A DNA stretch of 12,500 nt from Glandiceps talaboti (lineage: Eukaryota; Hemichordata; Enteropneusta; Spengelidae). The stretch is taken from the NCBI RefSeq assembly GCF_964340395.1, contig NC_135559.1, forward strand, positions 21,734,621 to 21,747,120. Reading direction: 5' to 3'. The position numbers and the translations under genes were made by a program. The notes beneath the pieces were generated by a model that worked only from the letters and a program-made list of their open reading frames with translations, made no database searches and had not been told where the DNA came from. Positions 1-9,200 of the stretch are shown here, one piece after another (positions within the stretch are counted from its first letter, which is position 1; every line of letters begins with the position of its first letter).

Positions 1-491
1 AAAACAACCATTGGCAAGTTTTCATGACAAAAAACAACAAAACATAGTTTGAAAACAGAACAAAAACCACCAACCAATCATTAGTTATGGTGACCTGCAA
101 CTGGCAAGACAAAATACAAATTTGTGACACAAAACTATTATTTTCAATCCCAAATCTTAGTTTTTCAATTCACCTGGACTTGTCATTTTCTCAAACACAT
201 AGAAATGCCAGCAAATAACATACCTGGACTTTCTATACAATCAGTACACCACTGGCCTGACAGTTTCACCACCATTATAGAATGTGATCAGTTCTGTATC
301 AACGACTTGTCCCATTTTCCTTGAGCAGTAAATTTTCAGCTAGAACAACCATAAGATGACCTCGAATTTTGACTATGACTTTGTCCTTTGATTTGAAAGG
401 TCATATGATCAATGAATTGTCCGTCTCACAAACATATATACACATACTTTGATTATCTAGCACTTCTGGGGCCGAGATATGACGTTTTGTA
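1..491. other. No supported gene
   Basis: Short frames only. A minus-strand stretch at about 330-230 shows 24 codons beginning MGQVVDTELITFYNGG and then a stop; it looks like a fragment of an old repeat. Nothing else is recognisable. Confidence 0.5.
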
Positions 492-647
492 ATGTTTAGC
501 TTCCTTCAAAATAACGTCACCGTTAATATGGAAACTGCCTCCTTTGAGTTTGCGCAAGAGAATCCAGAGGGGCAACATCACTTTTCTGATGGCCCAGATA
601 TTACTCTAGCCACATATGATTTCAAAATTATACTTCAACCCATGTAG
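492..647 (+). other. Uncertain small ORF or terminal exon (51 codons)
   Basis: ATG at 492 opens 51 codons ending in TAG at 645-647. The product contains NVTVNMETASFEFAQENPEG and DGPDITLATYDFK, a mixed composition that looks more protein-like than most short frames here. An AG at 499-500 (AATGTTTAG) could instead be an acceptor for a last exon, with AATAAA 218 nt past the stop. I recognise no family. It may equally be part of a degenerate dispersed repeat. Confidence 0.15.
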
Positions 648-864
648 GGTAATCCCTGTTTGAAGCCACTTTTCTTGTAGACATAAACTTATCCTACCTG
701 AGGTAGGACGACCTACGTCTATATGGGGCACATCCTGCTGACTTCACTCAACTAATATCATTATTTTAGATTCACTGCACGCACAGCTGTGATAGATGTA
801 ATGGAACAACTATTTTTTGAATAGTATGTACATTTATATATACTGATAGTATAGTATGTATATC

Positions 865-876
865 AATAAATTTATT
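865..876. other. AATAAATTTATT palindrome: poly(A) signal on both strands
   Basis: A perfect 12-nt palindrome gives AATAAA on plus (865-870) and on minus (876-871). A second plus-strand AATAAA follows at 889-894. It could end a plus-strand transcript arriving from the left. The AT-rich setting makes chance occurrence possible. Confidence 0.35.
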
Positions 877-980
877 GTTTATCGAAAAATAAATAGACGT
901 TTTCTTCATTTTTCGGTTTCATGTGGACTTCCAACTGACACCACAGAAAATGTTTTAGGAAACTAGAAAGTTACCACCCC

Positions 981-1127
<147 letters not shown>

Positions 1128-1131
1128 TGTC

Positions 1132-1441
1132 GACGAACAGAACCTGTTACAAGCAGGGAAAGTATAACAGTTGAATTGGATTAATAAACCTTGGCACAGC
1201 ACGTTGGTATTACAGAGACTTGTATTACATTTCATCATTTGATAAAAACAGATTTATGGCCACTTTACGTAATAGTTCACGTTCACAAACCAATTTCCAG
1301 TTCCCCTGGCATAAACTGTTATTATCAAATGATGAAATGTAACTTGAATACAAGTCTCTGTAATTCCAACATGCTAAGCCAAGGTTTATTAATCCGATTC
1401 AGCTGTTATACTTTCCCTGTTTGTCACAGATCCCGTTCGTC
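1132..1441. mobile_element. Fold-back element with about 130-bp arms
   Basis: The left arm (1132-1261) and right arm (1308-1441) are inverted copies at high identity. Shared blocks include GGGAAAGTATAACAG, GATTAATAAACCTTGG, ACAGAGACTTGTATT and CATTTCATCATTTGATAA. The spacer is about 46 bp. The right arm has a small insertion (AACTTG region) that the left lacks. Such structures are typical of non-autonomous hairpin DNA elements; I found no coding capacity and no clear target-site duplication because the left side is occupied by the microsatellite. Confidence 0.8.
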
Positions 1442-1673
1442 AATGGTCTGATGTCTGTAGTTGTACTTAGCTTATCAAAGTAAATACATGCTGGCTAGTT
1501 ATCCAATTCAACAGTTTGTTATTTATTGTTAAAGGAAAGATGCAATCAAATAACATTGTGATTAAGTTACAAATCTTTATATTAGTGAATTAGTCCAATA
1601 TTATCATCCAGCTCTGTTTAAACGAGTTATTATATTTTCTTACAATATTATTTTATTTATTATTTATTTGTAT

Positions 1674-2050
1674 TAAGGCCTAATAAAAAAAATTGTGTGG
1701 TTCCGATTACACTCAATTTTAGAATAGGTGGGGTAGGTAGATTTTTTATTTTATTGTATTATATATGGTTTTCCTGCGTGAGTGTCTAGTTCAGGTTTTC
1801 CATTGCTTTCGAAATGGTCGCTGTGTTGTTTATTTCTTCCTATCAGATGTACAGCCATTACAGATTGGAAGAATGGTTTTATATTGTCTGTTTAAGTTGA
1901 TGTCAGTTTTCGCATCCACTATTTCTCGTGAGACTTCACAATTTTTGCGATTTAATTTTTTTCTCGAATACGTAAAACGAAGTTTAGGGTCGGCAGTGAA
2001 AAGATAGGTGGGAACGGGGAACCGGAATCAAACAATTTTTGTAGGCCTTA
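1674..2050. mobile_element. MITE-like element with short inverted termini
   Basis: The ends are TAAGGCCTA (left) and TAGGCCTTA (right), with TAT on each outer side as a possible target duplication. Subterminal sequence is also partly inverted: AAATTGTGTGGTTCCG near the left end against CGGAATCAAACAATTTTT near the right. GGTGGG occurs near each end. From memory this resembles a dispersed repeat of bivalve genomes, with TTAGGGTCGG before the right end, but I could not check it. An 80-codon frame inside (1765-2007) has no recognisable domain and is probably fortuitous. Confidence 0.55.
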
Positions 2051-2597
2051 TATATTTACTCATGAACAAACAGGTTGCCCCAATTATAGATTCATTGAAA
2101 AAAGTAATAATTATAATAAAAAATAATAATTATAATTAAAGAAATAAAAATGAAAATATTACAATATATATAAAAGACAGAGACACAAAAACAGGAAAGA
2201 TAAAGATACTGCTAAAATAATTCAAAAAACATCAAGATATACAATTAATGAAAAAATCATCACAATACTGAAGTACCTGCATACATGATTTCATTTTTAT
2301 CGTATAATTAGCTTGATATTGTAAATAGAATAAACTTGTTTTAATCTTTAAATGTTATAGTAAAGTTTGTAAGTGGTAACGTTGTAAGTTTGTAGATGCT
2401 AACGTCTTAAATGTCTTCCTCCTCGTTATATATCGGTTGATAATAAGTTGTGTATTAATATTAGAATAGAAACAAAGACTTGTAAGTCACCTTGTAAATT
2501 TCATGCATTGAGAATTCGATCGATCTATGTCCCTGGCTTCTTATGTGGGAGCTCACTTTTATGGATTATATTGACATAAGTTTAGTTTAAGAAGTCA
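2051..2597. other. AT-rich spacer beyond the cadherin 3' end
   Basis: Low-complexity AT sequence, including an A/T-only run around 2105-2145. I see no open frame longer than a few dozen codons, no repeat with clear boundaries and no RNA gene. Confidence 0.6.
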
Positions 2598-2603
2598 TTT
2601 ATT
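2598..2603 (-). terminator. Poly(A) signal AATAAA for the cadherin gene
   Basis: TTTATT on the plus strand reads AATAAA on the minus strand, 311 nt past the stop codon at 2916-2914. It is the first exact AATAAA I find downstream, implying a 3' UTR of about 330 nt. No cDNA evidence is available. Confidence 0.45.
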
Positions 2604-2710
2604 CACTATATCATAGTTGACCGGTGTTTGTAAATTACACCGACCTATTATACATCTTATATTGTTATCATATGTAAGTGTCGATATTAGTCGAAGTATT
2701 CCAATTTGTT

Positions 2711-2822
2711 TAAGTTAATGAATTTAACTTTGTATTTCATCGAAATTCACAATTAGTTCACCAAACTTTCGCCAGGTATCCACCACGGCTTCGTCAGTGT
2801 TAAAGTTAAATCCATTAACTTA
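2711..2822 (-). repeat. Inverted repeat in 3' UTR with hammerhead-like loop
   Basis: Arms 2711-2731 and 2802-2822 are 21 nt each and pair at 20 of 21 positions, leaving a 70-nt loop. Read on the minus strand, the loop contains CTGACGA (2797-2791), a hairpin closed by GCC/GGC and GGT/ACC (2789-2771), then GAA (2770-2768), a 4-bp hairpin AGTT/AACT (2767-2755) and A2754. This order is that of a type I hammerhead ribozyme, with the long arms as stem I. A second small hairpin, ATTTC/GAAAT, lies at 2746-2734. Weak points are an A-C mismatch at the base of stem II and poor pairing at the inner end of stem I. The inverted repeat is certain; the ribozyme reading is tentative. Confidence 0.5.
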
Positions 2823-2913
2823 GACTGGACGTTTGCACAGATGAGCTTTCAATTTCATCATGCAATGTGATTATTTGGTAAGAAAGTGGTTCTACAATTT
2901 TAGTACATTTTAG

Positions 2914-3234
2914 CTAAATACGCCCAAATGAAGATAATGTGGCATCCATGTCCTCGCCGTCGTCGTCGTAATCTGGGGTTAGTATCGTGTAGTCTGGTAT
3001 CGATCCTACATTCTGCCATGGCTCAAGATAATCTTCAACTTCGTTATAATCAGAATCCCAAGAAAGTCTTGAATGGCGCTTTGGTCCTTCCATGTAACGC
3101 ATGTACTCACTTGTCTGTCTATCTCTGGCTACACCCACTTCCTCGTCAAATTTCTTTGGAATGTCGCCTTCTAGATCTGGTAAAGGACGCCCTCTTACCC
3201 ATTTCGGAGTCTTGCGAGGCTTACTTTTCTTTAC
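2914..3234 (-). CDS. Cadherin gene terminal exon: acidic, tyrosine-bearing cytoplasmic tail
   Basis: Acceptor CATAAATTTCTAG opens a 321-nt coding stretch of 106 codons and a TAG stop, in phase 0. It begins basic (VKKSKPRKTPKWVRGRP) and becomes acidic (DYDDDGEDMD) towards the C-terminus, ending SSFGRI. Tyrosines sit in acidic contexts (SDYNEV, VEDYLEP, PDYTIL, PDYDDD). YTIL fits the YxxΦ endocytic-signal pattern, and the others could be phosphotyrosine docking sites; both readings are inference. I see no known globular domain and no classical catenin-binding motif. Assignment to the cadherin gene rests on strand, matching phase and charge continuity; a separate minus-strand gene is less likely. 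Confidence 0.75.
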   Translation of the reverse strand, partial: VKKSKPRKTPKWVRGRPLPDLEGDIPKKFDEEVGVARDRQTSEYMRYMEGPKRHSRLSWDSDYNEVEDYLEPWQNVGSIPDYTILTPDYDDDGEDMDATLSSFGRI

Positions 3235-6200
3235 CTAGAAATTTATGGTAAATAGATTGATATTGAATGTATTAAATAATTAAGGCAAGAAAAGGAGATA
3301 CATAGTTCAGTGTAAACTTGAAAGCTATTGATAATAGCGAACTGTGTAGGTGAGTACGCTAGTTTAAAGTTGAAAATAACCATCTATTAGGTGAATATTA
3401 GCATTTTAAATCATAAGATTCCCAAACAATATCATATCAAAAGATTGATATTACAGTGCTACTATAGTTTGAAGGTACACCATGACGTCATCTCTTCAAA
3501 TAAAAGACACACCTCATCAAACTGATACCATGGAAAACACACCTCGTCAAACTGATACCATGGAAAACACACCTCGTCAAACTGATACCGTGGAAAACAC
3601 ACCTCATCAAACTGATACCATGGAAAACACACCTCATCAAACTAATACCCTGGAAAACACACCTCATCAAACTGATACCATGGAAAACACACCTCATCAA
3701 ACTGATACCATGGAAAACACACCTCATCAAACTGATACCATGGAAAACACACCTCATCAAACTGATACCATGGAAAACACACCTCATCAAACTGATACCA
3801 TGGAAAACACACCTCATCAAACTGATACCATGGAAAACACACCTCATCAAACTGATACCGTGGAAAACACACCTCATCAAACTGATACCGTGGAAAACAC
3901 ACCTCATCAAACTGATACCCTGGAAAACATACCTCATCAAACTGATACCGTGGAAAACACACCTCATCAAACTGATACCGTGGAAAACACACCTCATCAA
4001 ACTGATACCATGGAAAACACACCTCATCAAACTGATACCCTGGAAAACATACCTCATCAAACTGATACCCTGGAAAACATACCTCATCAAACTGATACCG
4101 TGGAAAACACACCTCATCAAACTGATACCGTGGAAAACACACCTCATCAAACTGATACCGTGGAAAACATACCTCATCAAACTGATACCCTGGAAAACAT
4201 ACCTCATCAAACTGATACCGTGGAAAACACACCTCATCAAACTGATACCGTGGAAAACACACCTCATCAAACTGATACCATGGAAAACACACCTCATCAA
4301 ACTGATACCCTGGAAAACATACCTCATCAAACTGATACCGTGGAAAACACACCTCATCAAACTGATACCCTGGAAAACATACCTCATCAAACTGATACCG
4401 TGGAAAACATACCTCATCAAACTAATACCCTGGAAAACATACTTCATCAAACTGATACCCTGGAAAACACACCTCATCAAACTGATACCATGGAAAACAC
4501 ACCTCATCAAACTGATAACATGGAAAACACACCTCATCAAACTGATACCATGGAAACCATACCTCATCAAACTGATACCCTGGAAAACATACCTCATCAA
4601 ACTGATACCGTGGAAAACATACCTCATCAAACTGATACCATGGAAAACACACCTCATCAAACTGATACCCTGGAAAACACACCTTATCAAACTGATACCA
4701 TGGAAAACACACCTCATCAAAGGGATACCCTGGAAAACACACCTCACCAAACTGATACCGTGGAAAACACACTTCATCAAATTGATACCATGGAAACCAC
4801 ACCTTGTTAAACTGATACCGTGGAAAACACACCTCATCAAACTGATACCGTGGAAAACACACCTCATCAAACTGATACCGTGGAAAACATACCTCATCAA
4901 ACTGATACCCTGGAAAACATACCTCATCAAACTGATACCGTGGAAAACATACCTCATCAAACTGATACCATGGAAAACACACCTCATCAAACTGATACCC
5001 TGGAAAACATACCTCATCAAACTGATACCCTGGAAAACATACCTCATCAAACTGATACCATGGAAAACACACCTCATCAAACTGATACCATGGAAAACAC
5101 ACCTCATCAAACTGATACCCTGGAAAACATACCTCATCAAACTGATACCCTGGAAAACATACCTCATCAAACTGATACCGTGGAAAACACACCTCATCAA
5201 ACTGATACCATGGAAAACACACCTCATCAAACTGATACCGTGGAAAACACACCTCATCAAACTGATACCATGGAAAACACACCTCATCAAACTGATACCG
5301 TGGAAAACACATCTCATCAAACTGATACCCTGGAAAACACACCTCATCAAACTAATACCCTGGAAAACACACTTTATCAAACTGATACCATAGAAATCAC
5401 ACTTCATCAAACTGATAACATGGAAAACACACCTCATCAAACTGATACCCTGGAAAACACACTTTATCAAACTGATACCGTGGAAAATACATCTCGTCAA
5501 ACTGATACCGTGGAAAACACACCTCATCAAACTGATACCGTGGAAAACACACCTCATCAAACTGATACCGTGGAAAACATACCTCATCAAACTGATACCC
5601 TGGAAAACATACCTCATCAAACTGATACCGTGGAAAACATACCTCATCAAACTGATACCATGGAAAACACACCTCATCAAACTGATACCCTGGAAAACAC
5701 ACCTTATCAAACTGATACCATGGAAAACACACCTCATCAAAGGGATACCCTGGAAAACACACCTCACCAAACTGATACCGTGGAAAACACACTTCATCAA
5801 ATTGATACCATGGAAACCACACCTTGTTAAACTGATACCGTGGAAAACACACCTCATCAAACTGATACCGTGGAAAACACACCTCATCAAACTGATACCG
5901 TGGAAAACATACCTCATCAAACTGATACCCTGGAAAACATACCTCATCAAACTGATACCGTGGAAAACATACCTCATCAAACTGATACCATGGAAAACAC
6001 ACCTCATCAAACTGATACCCTGGAAAACATACCTCATCAAACTGATACCCTGGAAAACATACCTCATCAAACTGATACCATGGAAAACACACCTCATCAA
6101 ACTGATACCATGGAAAACACACCTCATCAAACTGATACCATGGAAAACACACCTCATCAAACTGATACCCTGGAAAACATACCTCATCAAACTGATACCC

Positions 6201-9200
6201 TGGAAAACATACCTCATCAAACTGATACCGTGGAAAACACACCTCATCAAACTGATACCATGGAAAACACACCTCATCAAACTGATACCGTGGAAAACAC
6301 ACCTCATCAAACTGATACCATGGAAAACACACCTCATCAAACTGATACCATGGAAAACACATCTCATCAAACTGATACCCTGGAAAACACACCTCATCAA
6401 ACTAATACCGTGGAAAACACACCTCATCAAACTGATACCATGGAAAACACACCTCATCAAACTGATACCATGGAAAACACATCTCATCAAACTGATACCC
6501 TGGAAAACACACCTCATCAAACTAATACCCTGGAAAACACACTTTATCAAACTGATACCATAGAAATCACACTTCATCAAACTGATAACATGGAAAACAC
6601 ACCTCATCAAACTGATACCCTGGAAAACACACTTTATCAAACTGATACCGTGGAAAATACATCTCGTCAAACTGATACCGTGGAAAACACACCTCACCAA
6701 GATGATACCGTGGAAAACACACCTCATCAAACTGATACCGTGGAAAATACACCTCACCAAACTGATACCGTGAAAAACACACTTTATCAAACTGATACCG
6801 TGGAAAATACACCTCACCAAACTGATACCATGGAAAACACACATCATCAAACTGATACCATGGAAAACACACCTCATCAAACTGATACCATGGAAAACAC
6901 ACCTCATCAAACTGATACCGTGGAAAACACACCTCATCAAACTGATACCATGGAAAACACACCTCATCAAACTGATACCGTGGAAAACACACCTGATCAA
7001 ACTGATACCGTGGAAAACACCCTTCATCAAACTGATACCATGGAAAACACACCTCATCAAACTGATACCATGGAAAACACACCTCATCAAACTGATACCC
7101 TGGAAAACAAACTTTATCAAACTGATACCATAGAAATCACACTTCATCAAACCGATAACATGGAAAACACACCTCATCAAACTGATACCATGGAAAACAC
7201 ACTTTATCAAACTGATACCGTGGAAAATACATCTCGTCAAACTGATACCGTGGAAAACACACCTCACCAAGATGATACCGTGGAAAACACACCTCATCAA
7301 ACTGATACCGTGGAAAATACACCTCACCAAACTGATACCGTGGAAAACACACTTTATCAAACTGATACCGTGGAAAATACACCTCACCAAACTGATACCA
7401 TGGAAAACACACATCATCAAACTGATACCATAGAAATCACACTTCATCAAACTGATAACATGGAAAACACACCTCATCAAACTGATACCCTGGAAAACAC
7501 ACTTTATCAAACTGATACCGTGGAAAATACATCTCGTCAAACTGATACCGTGGAAAACACACCTCACCAAGATGATACCGTGGAAAACACACCTCATCAA
7601 ACTGATACCGTGGAAAATACACCTCACCAAACTGATACCGTGAAAAACACACTTTATCAAACTGATACCATGGAAAACACACCTCATCAAACTGATACCC
7701 TGGAAAACACACTTTATCAAACTGATACCATAGAAATCACACTTCATCAAACTGATAACATGGAAAACACACCTCATCAAACTGATACCCTGGAAAACAC
7801 ACTTTATCAAACTGATACCGTGGAAAATACATCTCGTCAAACTGATACCGTGGAAAACACACCTCACCAAGATGATACCGTGGAAAACACACCTCATCAA
7901 ACTGATACCGTGGAAAATACACCTCACCAAACTGATACCGTGAAAAACACACTTTATCAAACTGATACCGTGGAAAATACACCTCACCAAACTGATACCA
8001 TGGAAAACACACATCATCAAACTGATACCATGGAAAACACACCTCATCAAACTGATACCATGGAAAACACACCTCATCAAACTGATACCGTGGAAAACAC
8101 ACCTCATCAAACTGATACCATGGAAAACACACCTCATCAAACTGATACCGTGGAAAACACACCTGATCAAACTGATACCGTGGAAAACACCCTTCATCAA
8201 ACTGATACCATGGAAAACACACCTCATCAAACTGATACCATGGAAAACACACCTCATCAAACTGATACCCTGGAAAACAAACTTTATCAAACTGATACCA
8301 TAGAAATCACACTTCATCAAACTGATAACATGGAAAACACACCTCATCAAACTGATACCATGGAAAACACACTTTATCAAACTGATACCGTGGAAAATAC
8401 ATCTCGTCAAACTGATACCGTGGAAAACACACCTCACCAAGATGATACCGTGGAAAACACACCTCATCAAACTGATACCGTGGAAAATACACCTCACCAA
8501 ACTGATACCGTGGAAAACACACTTTATCAAACTGATACCGTGGAAAATACACCTCACCAAACTGATACCATGGAAAACACACATCATCAAACTGATACCA
8601 TGGAAAACACACCTCATCAAACTGATACCATGGAAAACACACCTCATCAAACTGATACCGTGGAAAACACACCTCATCAAACTGATACCATGGAAAACAC
8701 ACCTCATCAAACTGATACCGTGGAAAACACACCTCATCAAACTGATACCGTGGAAAAAACCCTTCATCAAACTGATTCCATGGAAAACACACCTCATCAA
8801 ACTGATACCGTGGAAAACACACATTATCAAACTGATACCGTGGAAAACACACCTCACCAAACTAATATGCTGGAAAACACACCTCAACAAACTGATACCG
8901 TGGAGAAAACACCTCATCAAACTGATACCGTGGAAAACACACATCATCAACCAAGTCTATGTAACGATGGTATATATTTATACTAATTTAGGACCTCACC
9001 TTTGTCTTTTCCTTTGCTACACTGTTCCCAGACTTTGGCAACATGCTTCGTAATCTTAATCTGTATATTATAGGAATGTGGAGAGATTGTTCATAACGAT
9101 TATTGTGGAATACCTGGTCAAATATGGCAATGACTGACAACATCAATTTTAAATCTTGTTCAAATTTATAATATATTTTTAATTATTATACAATAGGCCT

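Larger units (their letters stand above)
3511..8950. repeat. Giant 30-bp minisatellite, 181 complete units, in the last cadherin intron
   Basis: From 3511 to 8940 the sequence is 181 consecutive 30-bp units, followed by a 10-base partial unit at 8941-8950. The type unit is at 3661-3690; it contains CATCAAACTGATACC, a central CCATGG palindrome and GGAAAACAC. No unit is shifted: every insertion or deletion is a multiple of 30. Variation is by substitution, chiefly at unit base 20 (A, G or C) and unit base 30 (C or T). The array lies between exons 9060-9000 and 3234-2914, so it is transcribed as intron RNA if the gene model is right. On the plus strand one frame reads TPHQTDTMEN repeatedly, and on the minus strand one reads MRCVFHGISL. 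Confidence 0.97.

Noticed and set aside
230-330. Minus-strand 24-codon MGQVVDTELI frame followed by a GTATGT donor
   Set aside because: The frame stops before the donor; it looks like part of a decayed repeat and has no partner exon in the window.
693-707. CCTACCT-G-AGGTAGG palindrome
   Set aside because: It is perfect but only 15 bp, with no associated feature to give it meaning.
1191-1451. 86-codon plus-strand frame
   Set aside because: It lies across both arms of the fold-back element and has no recognisable domain.
1765-2007. 80-codon plus-strand frame
   Set aside because: It falls inside the MITE-like element, with no family resemblance and no regulatory context.
2928-3251. 107-codon plus-strand frame
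   Set aside because: It is the antisense of the cadherin terminal exon, which has better splice and phase support.
3482-4810. Plus-strand 442-codon ORF with ATG in a fair context (and its continuations to 8986)
   Set aside because: It is the repeat unit translated; the ATG at 3482 sits 29 bp before the array, no promoter or spliced upstream exon is visible, the frame is broken by TAA twice, and it is antisense inside an intron.
3511-8940. CRISPR array or hammerhead-bearing satellite
   Set aside because: There are no unique spacers. The unit has TGATGAGG on minus but lacks CUGANGA with the following GAAA in proper order, and 30 bp is too short for a ribozyme monomer.
3488-8950. Minus-strand 1820-codon ORF as a giant repetitive protein
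   Set aside because: It is open only because the unit lacks stops in that frame. The flanking exon donors and acceptors bypass it, and retention from the donor at 8999 meets TAA within four codons.
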